Shown here: piece after piece, positions 38,029 to 49,400 of the stretch
Numbering within the stretch: position 1 is the first letter of the stretch
How the letters are laid out: every line of letters starts with the position of its first letter
Assembly: GCA_903887775.1 (NCBI GenBank)
Contig: CAISRB010000024.1
Location: forward strand, 1-64,000
Reading direction: 5' to 3'
Length of the DNA stretch: 64,000 bases
Source of the DNA: an uncultured Bacteroidales bacterium
GTDB lineage: Bacteria > Bacteroidota > Bacteroidia > Bacteroidales > FEN-979
Position numbers and translations under genes: made by a program
Notes under the pieces: generated by a model
Database searches by the model: none
What the model saw: only the letters and a program-made list of their open reading frames with translations
Told to the model about the DNA's origin: nothing

Positions 38029-40563
38029 CTATTTTACCTGCAGCTTCGTTTTAATCCTTATGTCAGCCGACGAACTGCCAGCCATTATCTCAAAATTACC
38101 CGGTTCCACTTTCCATTTCTTCCCTGTAACGTCGTAATAGGCAAATGAACGGGAATTGAGGTGCATCGTCACCTCTTTCTCCTGCCCCGGTTCAAGGGTG
38201 ACCCTCGCGAATCCTTTAAGTTCTTTCACCGGACGGGGCAAATGACTATGATCATCAGCCACATATAGCTGGACTACTTCAGCGCCTGCAACCTTTCCTG
38301 TGTTTTTCACCTTGACGGTGACCTTATATGTATCGTTTATCTCCTTATCCACATGAAGTCCTGAATAGAAAAATGAAGTGTAAGATAAGCCGAATCCAAA
38401 CGGGAAAGTTGGAACAAGCTTATTTTTTTCGAGGTAGCGATATCCTACAAAAATTCCTTCTGCATAAGGAGCCTTCAGGCTTTTATCCATATAATTCTTG
38501 TAGGCAGGCGTTTGATCATATCCGCTTATGAACGAAAATGGAAGTTTGGCTGATGGATTGTACTTTCCAAACAGGATTTCGGCAATCGCATTTCCACCTT
38601 CCTGGCCTGGGAAGAAAGCTTCGAGCAATACAGGAACTTTGCTCAGCCAGCTTTTCGTAATTACCGGCGTACCAGTGTTTAAGACCACGATAGTGCGAGG
38701 GTTGGCGGCGGTAACGGCTTTGATCAGTTCGTCCTGGTTTCCGGGCAGATTGAGTCCGCCCACACGGTCATAACCTTCACTCTCAAAAGCATCTGAAGTT
38801 CCGGCAAAGACAATTGCTGCATCAGCGCTTCGCGCGGCTTCAACTGCTTTTGCAATCATATCGTTCTGAATCTTTCTGGCAGGCAGGTCCCAGCCCAGAA
38901 TAAGTACAGCGTTGCCACCATTTTCATAATATTCAACTCTAATGCTGTAAGATTTACCTGCAACCAGGTCGATTTTCGCTGAATCGACAGTTGCGCCGTG
39001 ATCGCTCCAGTTTTCGATCAGGTTCTTACCATCAATGAAAACTCTTACCCCGTCATCACTGGCCGCGTAGAACGTATAGGTTCGGGTTAAAGGCGGCGTA
39101 ATAAAACCGCTCCATCGCACAGAATAATTATCTTTTCCTATTCCTTCAGCGGGAGGATCATCCTCCCAGTTGAAATACAGGATTGAATCAAGGCGTGTAA
39201 GTGCAGGCTGACCCTCAAGCCTGGTGTTGTTGAAAAATTCTGCTTTCAGCCCGTTGCCTTTCAAATCAGGCGGCTGAAGGAATTGTTCATGCACAGGCAA
39301 TATGGGGGTTGACTGTAATTCATCGCCCTGGGAAAATATAATCTCAACACTGTTTCCCAGGAGTTTTTGAATACCCTCCAGGGGTGAAATACGGTAAACC
39401 GGGTTCACATGCGAACTGCCGCCTCCACCCACACGGGCAACTGCTGCATTGGGACCGATGAGAGCAATTTTTTTCAGCTTGTTCTGATTAAGAGGAAGAA
39501 TGTTCCCGTCGTTTTTCAATAATACAATACTTTCCTTAGCGATCGCAAGAGCAAGTTTTTTGTGAGCATCAGCTGTGAGAACAGTGGTATCGGAGACAAA
39601 AGTCCTATCAAATAAACCGGCCATGAATTTTACCCACAGAATACGACTTACCTTATCGTTGATCGTTGCTTCGGAGACTTTGCCTTCCTGAACAGCTTGT
39701 TTCAGGTTTTTGAGAGAGAATACATCTCCGAGCGGCATTTCCAGATCAAGTCCATTGTTCGCTGCATTCACCGTTGAATGGGTCGAACCCCAGTCTGAAA
39801 CCACGAGTCCTTTAAAACCCCAGTCATTTTTCAGAATATCGGTAAGTAATACCTTGTTTTCACTGCACCACCATCCGTTAACCTTATTATATGCCGACAT
39901 CACAGTGTATACACCGGCTTCATTAACGGCGGCTTCAAAGGCTGGCAGGTAAATCTCCCGCATGGTACGTTCATCGGCCAGAACATTTATCTCGGTACGC
40001 TGCCATTCCTGGTTGTTGAGGGCATAATGCTTTACGCTGGCAATCACATCATGAGATTGAAGGGCTTTGATATAACTCACAGCGATACGGGAAGAGAGCC
40101 ATGGGTCTTCCCCATAACTTTCAAAATTGCGCCCGCCCGCGGGAAAGCGGTGAATGTTCACGCATGGCCCCAGTAAAAAATCCCGGCCGTGGGCATGGGT
40201 CTCTTCAGCCAGAGCATCTCCAAACCTCGCTACCAGACTGGTGTCCCAGGTTGCAGCTATAGCAGCCCCACAGGGAAAAGATGTCGACTTATACCATCTC
40301 ACACCCAGAGGGCCGTCGCTCATCCTGAAGGCCGGGATCCCCAGCCTCGTATTTTCCCTGGTGTCAAAACCAAGGTCTCCTGTTCCGGAGAGCTGGTCAA
40401 TCTTTTCCTCAAGGCTCATTCTGCCTAGCAGATCCCTGACCCTTGCATCAACCGTTGCTTTCGGGTTTTTGTATTCCTGAGAAAAAACAGCTTGGGTTAA
40501 CAGTATCAATATTGCAACCACAAACAAAACAGCTATTCTTTTGTTCAGCATTTTTACCTCCAA
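38029..40563 (-). CDS. Glycoside hydrolase family 3 beta-glucosidase with PA14-like insert
   Basis: GLVVSDWGSTHS (nucleophile region), KHYALNNQEWQRT; PA14-like RTYTFYAASDDGVRVFIDGK; C-terminal fibronectin-III-like domain. Confidence 0.93.
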   Translation of the reverse strand: MEVKMLNKRIAVLFVVAILILLTQAVFSQEYKNPKATVDARVRDLLGRMSLEEKIDQLSGTGDLGFDTRENTRLGIPAFRMSDGPLGVRWYKSTSFPCGAAIAATWDTSLVARFGDALAEETHAHGRDFLLGPCVNIHRFPAGGRNFESYGEDPWLSSRIAVSYIKALQSHDVIASVKHYALNNQEWQRTEINVLADERTMREIYLPAFEAAVNEAGVYTVMSAYNKVNGWWCSENKVLLTDILKNDWGFKGLVVSDWGSTHSTVNAANNGLDLEMPLGDVFSLKNLKQAVQEGKVSEATINDKVSRILWVKFMAGLFDRTFVSDTTVLTADAHKKLALAIAKESIVLLKNDGNILPLNQNKLKKIALIGPNAAVARVGGGGSSHVNPVYRISPLEGIQKLLGNSVEIIFSQGDELQSTPILPVHEQFLQPPDLKGNGLKAEFFNNTRLEGQPALTRLDSILYFNWEDDPPAEGIGKDNYSVRWSGFITPPLTRTYTFYAASDDGVRVFIDGKNLIENWSDHGATVDSAKIDLVAGKSYSIRVEYYENGGNAVLILGWDLPARKIQNDMIAKAVEAARSADAAIVFAGTSDAFESEGYDRVGGLNLPGNQDELIKAVTAANPRTIVVLNTGTPVITKSWLSKVPVLLEAFFPGQEGGNAIAEILFGKYNPSAKLPFSFISGYDQTPAYKNYMDKSLKAPYAEGIFVGYRYLEKNKLVPTFPFGFGLSYTSFFYSGLHVDKEINDTYKVTVKVKNTGKVAGAEVVQLYVADDHSHLPRPVKELKGFARVTLEPGQEKEVTMHLNSRSFAYYDVTGKKWKVEPGNFEIMAGSSSADIRIKTKLQVK

Positions 40564-40575
40564 TTTAAGGATTAA

Positions 40576-42036
40576 TTATTCAATGATAAGCGTTTGAATT
40601 GAATGCGGCAAACTGGTTGTTTCAGCAGCCTGCCCGGAAATCCATAAGCGATATGAGATTTTTTCGTTACTCTGGTTCATCACAATGACCACTATTTTCC
40701 CGTTTGTGTTCATGAAGGCTGTTGAAAGCAATTGTCCGCGGCTGACCGAACTGATGATTCGCATGGCGCCCGGGCGGATGAACTTTGAAAAATGGCCGAT
40801 ATAATAAAATGAATTCAGGTAGTATAATTCCCCTGTTTTTGTATTGGCATGAAGAGGAGCAAAACACAGGTTGCCAACATGATTGGGACCGCCTGTTTCA
40901 TCGAGCAAAATATTCCAGTCGGTCCATCCGACGGTCCCGTTGTTGAAATCGTTGATCATAGAACGTCCGTATACCTCTCCCCACTTCCATTCATCCATTC
41001 TGCTGAAATTGAAACTTTCTGCACAACCTTCGGTAAAGATCAGATGAGTATTGGGATATGCCTCGTATACCCTTCGCACATTATCAAACAATTTACCACC
41101 CCCGGTCCAGTCCTCATACCAGTGAAATCCAATCCCCCAGACATATTTTGCTGCATCAGGATCGTTCAGAATGGTGCTTGCACGCTGGTATATCAGGTCA
41201 CGGTTGTGATCCCAGGCAATAAGTTTTTTCTCACTTAATCCGGCCTTTTGCAATGCGGGCCCAAGAAAGTTCTTTATAAAATCCCTTTCCTCTTCAGCAG
41301 TATAGATACATGATTCCCAGGTTTGTTTGGCCATAGGTTCATTTTGAACACTGATTCCCCAGATAGGAATACCCTCGGCCTGGTATGCATTGATAAACTT
41401 TACAAAATAATTCGCCCAGCTCTGATAATATGCCGGTTTAAGCTTCCCTCCATGCAAAATATCGTTATTGTCCTTCATCCATGCCGGCGGGCTCCAGGGG
41501 CTCGCAAACAGGGTAAATTGTCCTCCTGCAGCAGCAATGGCCTGCCTGATGAAAGGAATCCGGAACTCCTTGTCGTGGGCAACACTGAACGATGTCAATG
41601 CAGCGTCATTTTCATTTGCATAGGTATAACTGCTGCTCGAAAAATCACAGCTATGAATATTAGTCCGGCCCAATGTATATCCAATCCCTTTTTCAGGGTC
41701 AAAATACTTCTGCAGAATTTCCTGCTGCTTTTCTTTGGGCAGTTTTGCAAAAGTCTCCGCTGAGGCATCCGTTAAGGCGCCACCTATCCCGATTATCGTT
41801 TGGAATGTCCTGCCGGGATCCACGAACACGCAAGGCTGTGTTTCGAGAGGCTGGCCAAAATCGGCCAGTGTCAGTGTCCCGGTAAGGGATATCCTGAGTT
41901 TTGTATTTTCAGCTGTCGTATATACACTAACCTTTTTCACAGCATTTGAACCGGGGACAACAGCTGCATTAACAGCAAACGAGGTACCGGCGAATAACAG
42001 AATTAATGAACCTGATAAAAATAATAAATTTTTCAT
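40576..42036 (-). CDS. Glycoside hydrolase family 30
   Basis: ASPWSPPAWMKDN, ISVQNEPMA (acid/base Glu), LIFTEGCAE (nucleophile Glu). Confidence 0.92.
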   Translation of the reverse strand: MKNLLFLSGSLILLFAGTSFAVNAAVVPGSNAVKKVSVYTTAENTKLRISLTGTLTLADFGQPLETQPCVFVDPGRTFQTIIGIGGALTDASAETFAKLPKEKQQEILQKYFDPEKGIGYTLGRTNIHSCDFSSSSYTYANENDAALTSFSVAHDKEFRIPFIRQAIAAAGGQFTLFASPWSPPAWMKDNNDILHGGKLKPAYYQSWANYFVKFINAYQAEGIPIWGISVQNEPMAKQTWESCIYTAEEERDFIKNFLGPALQKAGLSEKKLIAWDHNRDLIYQRASTILNDPDAAKYVWGIGFHWYEDWTGGGKLFDNVRRVYEAYPNTHLIFTEGCAESFNFSRMDEWKWGEVYGRSMINDFNNGTVGWTDWNILLDETGGPNHVGNLCFAPLHANTKTGELYYLNSFYYIGHFSKFIRPGAMRIISSVSRGQLLSTAFMNTNGKIVVIVMNQSNEKISYRLWISGQAAETTSLPHSIQTLIIE

Positions 42037-42053
42037 ACAAAGCAGATTATGTT

Positions 42054-44807
42054 TTACTGGATGATGAGTTTAGAGCGGTGTATCGTTCCTGATATCTCCA
42101 GCTCCAGGAAATAAAATCCTTTCGGAAGATCTCCCACATAAATTTGTTGAGACTCCTGGGCCGGTGATAATTCCATTTCTTTAATCAGTAAACCATTCAG
42201 GTTGCGAACAATGAGTAATTTTTTCAGACCCCTGGAGTTTGGACTTTCAATTGTTAATTCATCCCTCACAGGGTTAGGGAAGATGTTGATCTCCTGACCA
42301 CTGATCACTGGTGTACCCTGACTTTTATCTGTGAATTTATACCAGTTCATATTGAATTCTGGTTTTAAGATCCTGACCCGTAATTTACTGTGACCTTCAG
42401 TCAGCGACAGTTCTGCATTTACGCTGCTCCACGTTTGCCATCCCCCGGTAACGGGAATATTGACAGTACCTGAGTTAAGCACATCGCCATTATCATTTAA
42501 CTGCTGAATCTGGATGGTACCAGCGTCACTGAGACAGGCAATTCGCACTTCCACATTATATTTTCCCGATTTCGAAACCATAATACGATAGTCGAGATAA
42601 TCTCCGGCATTAGTATAACCAACATCTTGTCCGCCCCCCGCATCTGTGGTCGTTTCGAGCTGCAAGCCCTGGTTAAAACTAAATGCCTCGGCTTCAATTT
42701 TTCCTGGTATCTGCAGATAGGCCGGTAAGTTGATTTTGACCGGGAGCTTGCTGAAGTTTTCGAGTAATGTGTTATCTGTGGCCCTGACATGACCATCCTG
42801 ATAGTTAAGCTCGACAGTATCACCGGCAAAAATCTGCTGGCCAAGGTTCAGAATAATCTGAGCAGAATTCTGACTGTTAATTGCCAGGCTGATTATATTG
42901 ACTGTTTTTCCGTTCATGGAGCAGCTGAACCCGTCAGCCTTCACAGTAGAATCGACGAGAGTTTTATTGAAACTGATACAAATACTTTCACTCTGCCGGT
43001 ATGTTTCTGCTGAAACAGGTTTCAATGGGACATCAGAGGTTTTCCCACTGATTGAAAATTGAAGGAACCCCAGATTAATGCCGCCTTTTTCAAAAATAAC
43101 TTTGAGTTTTTGCGTGCTCTTATAAAGAATGACATTATTAATTATGAAGTCTTTCCATGTTTGATATCCTCCGGAAGACGGAACAGGCAATTCTCCTGTA
43201 ATATCAACTTCGTCGGCTGTAAGTCTTATTATTGATCCGGAAAGGCCGGCATACCTGACCTGGACAGTATAGGCTGCGGTCGAATCTGTTTCAGCTGTAA
43301 ATTGCAGCCATTCGCTATCGGCAGTCCAGCCCACATCGTATCCATTTGCACCCGGATGAGTATCTGTTGTGACTTCAATATCCACGCCATCGTTTCTGTA
43401 ACTTCCGCCACTGTTCCAGGCTGTATATGTTCCTGTACTTACCTGATAGGTTGCGATATCGGTATCAAAGTAAGCTTTCCCATTTCTGCCCAGGTCATAA
43501 TCGGAAGCATGAACGATTCCCGGAATTACATGATGTGTGAAAACCCGGGTTGTTGAATCATACACTTGCCGGAACATCGCGTCAATTACATCCTTGCGGT
43601 AAATGCAATTTTCAGGTTTTGCGTTGGATGCTATCTGCATCAGGGTGTAGTATGCAAAACCCGCAGATGGCTTTGTTCCTCCACTGGTCCAGTAATCGAG
43701 CAAAGTCTGATATTCGGGAGTTTTCATTATCGTAAACGGGTTGACAACCGAATTGATCTTTTTAAGGGGCCACCAGGCCCAGCCTATATTATTTGTCTCA
43801 GCCAGGCGAATGGCATCGGTAAACCATGGGTTTGAATTTTCGCCGGATTCTCCCATCCAGAGCGGAACATTATACTGATTTCTGAGATTCAGCATGCCTT
43901 GAATGCTGTTCTGGTCGTTGTAAGACCAGTATTTATGAAAACTGATCACCGTATTATTATCCCATGCCGGTAAAATGCCGCTGTAATTGTTGCCCCAGCA
44001 GTTGCCTTCGATAATAATAATATGCCTGCTGTCGGCTTCCCTGATAGCACTGGTGATGCTTATGAGCAATTGCCGGAGGGGGGTATTTGATGTTTCAGAA
44101 CAACCATTCTGGTTGCCGCCTGCAGTAAAGCTCCAGTTGGGTTCGTTCAGCATATCATATCCTCCCACCCAGGGCTCATTGGCGTAACGTTCGGCCAGTT
44201 TTCTCCATAAGGCGATTGTTTTTTGCTTATTGGCTTCATTTTCCCAGAGGGATGATTTGGCGGGGTTTCCATCGCAGATTGCGTAATCCTTTCCCTGTCC
44301 TCCCGGGGCGGCATGCAAATCAAGAATGACATAGATATGCCGGGCTGTGCACCATTTTATCAAACTGTCGGTTAAATTAAAACCCTTGTCAAGCCATGTG
44401 TTTGCTCCGGCCACGGGTTCTTCTTCAACAGGCAGGGTAAAAAGGTTATAATGCATGGGCAACCTCACCGAATTGAATCCCCAGGAAGCCAGTGAATCAA
44501 TATCCCGTTTTGTACAATGGTTTGCATGCCAGGCATCATAAAAAGCTTCTGTATTGGCGGGCCCGATGAGGTCCTGGATCTTCGATTTAATCTGCCATTG
44601 AGCGCTGGCGAAAGCGCTCATTTCCATCATATAGGGTTCCTGAAGCATCCAGCCTCCAAGGCCCATGCCTCTCAGGATCACTTCATTTCCGCTTTCATTG
44701 ATTATTTTTTTCCCGCTTGTTTTCAGCCACTGGGCAGAGGCAGCAAGATTCATCAGAAGAATGACCGATGCAAAAAGTAATTTTATTGCCCGGGGTTTCA
44801 ATTTCAT
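42054..44807 (-). CDS. Glycoside hydrolase family 5 with two CBM6-like modules and T9SS sorting tail
   Basis: GGYDMLNEPNW and LWMGESGEN catalytic motifs; two CBM6-like segments (YDVGWTADSEWLQF, DVGYTNAGDYLDY); INIFPNPVRDELTIE...FYFLELEISG tail; start moved to ATG 44807 (signal peptide). Confidence 0.9.
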   Translation of the reverse strand: MKLKPRAIKLLFASVILLMNLAASAQWLKTSGKKIINESGNEVILRGMGLGGWMLQEPYMMEMSAFASAQWQIKSKIQDLIGPANTEAFYDAWHANHCTKRDIDSLASWGFNSVRLPMHYNLFTLPVEEEPVAGANTWLDKGFNLTDSLIKWCTARHIYVILDLHAAPGGQGKDYAICDGNPAKSSLWENEANKQKTIALWRKLAERYANEPWVGGYDMLNEPNWSFTAGGNQNGCSETSNTPLRQLLISITSAIREADSRHIIIIEGNCWGNNYSGILPAWDNNTVISFHKYWSYNDQNSIQGMLNLRNQYNVPLWMGESGENSNPWFTDAIRLAETNNIGWAWWPLKKINSVVNPFTIMKTPEYQTLLDYWTSGGTKPSAGFAYYTLMQIASNAKPENCIYRKDVIDAMFRQVYDSTTRVFTHHVIPGIVHASDYDLGRNGKAYFDTDIATYQVSTGTYTAWNSGGSYRNDGVDIEVTTDTHPGANGYDVGWTADSEWLQFTAETDSTAAYTVQVRYAGLSGSIIRLTADEVDITGELPVPSSGGYQTWKDFIINNVILYKSTQKLKVIFEKGGINLGFLQFSISGKTSDVPLKPVSAETYRQSESICISFNKTLVDSTVKADGFSCSMNGKTVNIISLAINSQNSAQIILNLGQQIFAGDTVELNYQDGHVRATDNTLLENFSKLPVKINLPAYLQIPGKIEAEAFSFNQGLQLETTTDAGGGQDVGYTNAGDYLDYRIMVSKSGKYNVEVRIACLSDAGTIQIQQLNDNGDVLNSGTVNIPVTGGWQTWSSVNAELSLTEGHSKLRVRILKPEFNMNWYKFTDKSQGTPVISGQEINIFPNPVRDELTIESPNSRGLKKLLIVRNLNGLLIKEMELSPAQESQQIYVGDLPKGFYFLELEISGTIHRSKLIIQ

Positions 44808-44847
44808 ATCACCAGTATATTTCCGGAAGGTATTCTCCAAAGGTACA

Positions 44848-44880
44848 AAAAAAACTGCCCTCATCGGATGATGAGGGCAG
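44848..44880 (-). terminator. Strong rho-independent terminator between susD and GH5
   Basis: CTGCCCTCATC-ggat-GATGAGGGCAG, 11-bp perfect stem; minus strand continues GGGCAGTTTTTTTT. Confidence 0.85.
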
Positions 44881-44918
44881 CAGAATAGATTAGTAATTAT
44901 TACCCGGTTTATCCGGGA

Positions 44919-46406
44919 TCAATATCCGGGATTTTGAACCAGCATGGTATTTGAAAGTTCAGCCAGGGGAATCGGCAATATCTCATTTTTGCCTGCGGTA
45001 AATCCCTTTCCAGCTAAAACAGTCGGAGCGTCTCCCCATCTGACAAGGTCAAACCAGCGATGGCCCTCTGTGGCCAGTTCGAGGCGGCGTTCCTTTTTGA
45101 TATTATCGAGGGTTACCGGTACAGAAGGAAGTTTTACACGTGCCCGCACCCGGTCTAAATAGATCTGAGCCTTTCCGAGGTCTCCGCCTCCGCGAACCAG
45201 GGCTTCAGCTTCCAGCAGGTAGGTATCAGCCAAACGGATTTCCATATCGTCGTTCGGATAATTCAGTACAGGATCGCCTCCGATTGTGGAATAGAATTCC
45301 TTCAATGGGGCGTATTTGGCCAAAAAGTAGCCGGTGTTCATATAACTCTTCTCATACGAGCAGAGACCGGCAGTTTTCATGCTGTCGATATTGACAACGG
45401 TGTATTTGTACCTTGGGTCATTTTTCAATGCAGCCACGAGCTCCGGGGTGATGGGGTTAAATCCATAGCCGGCAACATAGGTCGGACCCGAATATGATCG
45501 GGGGCCAACCATCTGTGTTAAAAGATTGCCCTGGAAATTCGGCCATGACTCCCATCCTGACATGGCTTTCGCAGTATGAACAATTTCGAAAACAGACTCG
45601 CTGTTGAATTTATTATCGGGGCGGAAAATCTGTCCAAAGTCAGTAAGCAGGGCGTAATTAGGAGAACTGTTCACGATTTCAAACAAATTAGCAGCTTCGA
45701 GCATCCGGCTGTCATTGTTCTGGTAAAGTATCACTTTCCCAAGCAAAGCGATGGCAGCCATTTTCGTAACACGGCCATTTTCACTTGCGGGCACAGCAAT
45801 CGGCAGAACAGCAATTGCCTCATTCAGGTCCTTCTCTATCTGCGCATACGTCACCGCTGGACTAACCTGGGTCACATTAAACCAGTCCTTTGGTTCGAGA
45901 GGAGCTGTGAACAAAGGAACATTCTTAAAGAGTCTGACCAGGTCGAAATAGAAATAGGCCCTTAAAAATTTGCATTCGGCCATAAACCTGGCCCTCAGGG
46001 TGTCGCTCATCGACGTATTGGGTAATTTTGACAGCAGGACGTTAGCCCTGTAAACGCCGGTAAAATTCCTGCTCCAGAAATCAGCCTGTATCCCGGTTGC
46101 AGCGTCAAGTGTATAATTATTCCAGACCTGCCATGCCGGCACATCAGATGAACTGCCGCCTCCTGCATAACAATCATCGGATGCTGAATTGAGCGGTCCT
46201 ATTTTGTTGGAGTATGTTTGTCCGCATTCGATACCGAGTGGATTATAGGCTGCTATCAGGCCTTTATACGCTTCATCCGCATTTTTATAATAGTTTGCTT
46301 CCAATGTAGTCCCTTTGGGGTCAACATTCAGCCAGTTTTTTGAACAGGAACTCACTAGAAGAACTCCCAGGATCAAAGTACTTAGATATATGTTAAATTT
46401 TTTCAT
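44919..46406 (-). CDS. SusD-like outer-membrane lipoprotein
   Basis: LVSSCSKNWLNVDPKG; RADTYLLEAEALVRGG; KKERRLELATEGHRWFDLVRWG; LVQNPGY end. Confidence 0.95.
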   Translation of the reverse strand: MKKFNIYLSTLILGVLLVSSCSKNWLNVDPKGTTLEANYYKNADEAYKGLIAAYNPLGIECGQTYSNKIGPLNSASDDCYAGGGSSSDVPAWQVWNNYTLDAATGIQADFWSRNFTGVYRANVLLSKLPNTSMSDTLRARFMAECKFLRAYFYFDLVRLFKNVPLFTAPLEPKDWFNVTQVSPAVTYAQIEKDLNEAIAVLPIAVPASENGRVTKMAAIALLGKVILYQNNDSRMLEAANLFEIVNSSPNYALLTDFGQIFRPDNKFNSESVFEIVHTAKAMSGWESWPNFQGNLLTQMVGPRSYSGPTYVAGYGFNPITPELVAALKNDPRYKYTVVNIDSMKTAGLCSYEKSYMNTGYFLAKYAPLKEFYSTIGGDPVLNYPNDDMEIRLADTYLLEAEALVRGGGDLGKAQIYLDRVRARVKLPSVPVTLDNIKKERRLELATEGHRWFDLVRWGDAPTVLAGKGFTAGKNEILPIPLAELSNTMLVQNPGY

Positions 46407-46426
46407 GGTTTATGTTTTTTTACTGA

Positions 46427-49400
46427 TTAAATAGTGACACTTAATCCAATCATATACGAGCGGGCCTGTGGGTAAACACCACGGTCGATACCATAACTGG
46501 ATCCGCCAATTTCCGGATCATATCCCTGATATTTCGTAATGGTAAACAGGTTGTTCGCGGTCACATAGAATCTTAAAAGCTGTAACCCGATCTTATTGAC
46601 TATTTTCTTTGGCAGGGAATAGCCTAACTGAATAGTTTTTATCCTGAAATAAGACCCATTGGTTAAATAGAACGTTGAAGGCTTGCTGAAATTTCCATTC
46701 GGATCGCCGACTACCAGCCTGGGATAGGTAGTTGATGTTCCAGCTCCTGTCCAACGGCCTAAGGCATCTGAGGTCCAGTTAGCCGTTGGAATATCCAAAC
46801 GGCGCAAGCCGTTGAAAACATCATTGCCGGCTACACCCTGTCCGAAAATCATTAAATCAATGCCTTTGAAGCTCGCCGACATTGTGAAACCATACGACCA
46901 GTCAGGCGTGGGATCACCGATAAATGTACGGTCATTGGCATCAATCTTTCCGTCCCCGTTCAGATCGGAATAGCGAAAATCACCAGGTTGTGCATTTGGC
47001 TGAATCATATTGCCGTTCTTGTCTTTATAATGATGCACTTCGGCCATGGTCTGAAAAATGTCAAGAACCTCAAACCCATAAAAAGCGCCCATGGGATGTC
47101 CTACAGCCAGGCGGCTTATTTCGTAAGCACTTGACTGGAAGGTTGCACCAGTGATGTACTGCACCGTACCAAGGTCGGTGATCCTGTTTTTCAGGTATGA
47201 ACAGTTTCCGCTGAATTTCAGATCCCATTCCCCGAGTTTCTTATGATAACCAAGTTCAAGCTCGACCCCTTTGTTTGACATCGAACCCACATTACCTGTC
47301 GGGGCTCCTGCTGCTCCAACGTAGCCAGGCAGGATAACAGGCTGTAACATCCCGCTTGTATTTTTATTGTACCAGTCAAAAACCAGGGTGAGGTCCTCAA
47401 AGAACGTAGCTTCAAGACCAACATCCATCTGACTGGTTTGCTCCCATTTCAGATCGGGATTGGCAGGTGCGTTCGGGCTGTAGCCAATGACATAGTTATC
47501 GGCGCCGAAGGTGTAATTTCTGCCTCCTCCCACGGTCGACATATACTGGAAGTCTCCAATGTTGTCATTCCCGTTCACACCCCATGAACCACGGATTTTC
47601 ACAAAAGTCACGACTTTATTTTTAGGCCAGAAATTTTCGCGGGAAGCTACCCAACCCAATGAAACTGACGGGAAAATACCATATTTATTATTGCTTCCAA
47701 ACCGGGATGAACCATCACGGCGGATAACACCCATAAACAAATATTTTTCATTATAATTATATAGGGCACGGGCATAGATCGAACTGACTTTATGGTCCGG
47801 ACTTTCCCAACCGCCACCAACCCTGTCGGAAGCAACCACGCTATAGTTCATTGACGCTTCATCAAAGGTATTAACGGGAAGATTCTTATAAGTGGCATTC
47901 ACCCCCATGGCATTTTCAACATAAGCGCTCATCCCGATCAGGACGGTCGCATTATGTTTCCCGAAGCTTCTGGTATAGGAAGCAGTGTTTTCCCAATTCC
48001 ATATAAAACCGCGGTTTGCGGCACGGTAAAAGGAATTGTTCGTAGTGTATGTGGAAGCATTCAGATAAGTAACCGGGGCGAAGCTTTCATCACCATAAAA
48101 AGCTAATTTGGCACCTATATCTGATTTAACTTTCAACCCTTTTATAGGCTCAATCTCGGCGTAAGCATTGCCGACAATGTTGTCGGACCATCCGTAATTT
48201 CCCAGGTGAGTCTGAATATATGCCATGGGGTTGGTCATTTCCTGGGCAACATATTGCGAAATACCATAGGGGTTCCCGTTCGCATCTCTCTCCACAGGGT
48301 GGTTGCTGTAAGGCGGGGAATTCGCAATTGCTGGATCGGTGATTACCGGTTGCGTGATTGGATCCAGGTTGATGGCCGAAGAAAGAGGTCCGCCGTATTC
48401 ACTGTTTGTATTCAGCGAGCCCTGGCTCTTTATGTGAGTGTATCCAACATTATCGCCAAACCTCAGCCAGTTTTTAATTTTATGAGTCGAGTTAAATCGC
48501 AGATTAAGTCGTTTGTAATTGGAAATGGATGTAGCAACGACACCTTCCTGAGAAAAATATCCCATCGAGGTATAATAGGTTGATTTATCATTTCCTCCGC
48601 TGATACTCAGCTCATAATTCTGAATTTTTGCAGAATTATTGAAAATTGTACTTTGCCAGTCTGTGCCTGTGCCAAAGGATTGAGGATCGGTAAATATAAC
48701 AGGGCCGCCGCCGTTAACAGAGGCCTCATTACGTAATGTGGCATAATCCGTTGCGTTTAGAAGGGAAAGCTTTTTTGCCGGGGACTGGGTCCCGTAATAC
48801 GCATTAAAATTCACCGACATACTGCCTGAGCCTACCTTCAGGCTGCCTTCTTTACCTTTTTTCGTAGTAACAAGGATTACACCGCTTGCAGCACGTGTAC
48901 CATATATGGAGGCTGAGGCGGCATCCTTCAGTACCTCAAGAGATTCAATATCTTCCGAATTTAAATAGTCAATGCCTCCGTTGTCGATGGGAACTCCGTC
49001 AACCACATAAAGCGGGTTGCTGTTATTAATGGTTGTTGTACCGCGAACTCTTACCGTGGATGAAGCGCCAGGCTGCCCGGAACTTGTGGCAATAGTTACA
49101 CCGGTGGTTCTCCCCTGCAGGGCCTGCTCAATACGCACAATGGGCATGTATTCCAGATCCTGGCCTTTAACCTTCGAAATGGCGCTGGTCACTGAGGTCT
49201 TTTTCTGTGTGCCATAGCCGATCACTACAACTTCCGAGAGGCCAACCGTACTGCTCATGAGTACTGCTTTAACCGGAACACCGGCAGTGGCCTGAACTTC
49301 CTGGGTTATAAAGCCGATAAATGAGAAAATAAGAGTTTCTGTCGGCTTCGGGGAAGTCAGCTTAAATGCTCCCTGCATATCAGTAGCTGTACCGTTCACG

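Noticed and set aside
44808-44864. N-terminal extension of GH5 (MRAVFFVPLENTFRKYTGD)
   Set aside because: Overlaps the terminator stem; a proper signal peptide begins at ATG 44807.
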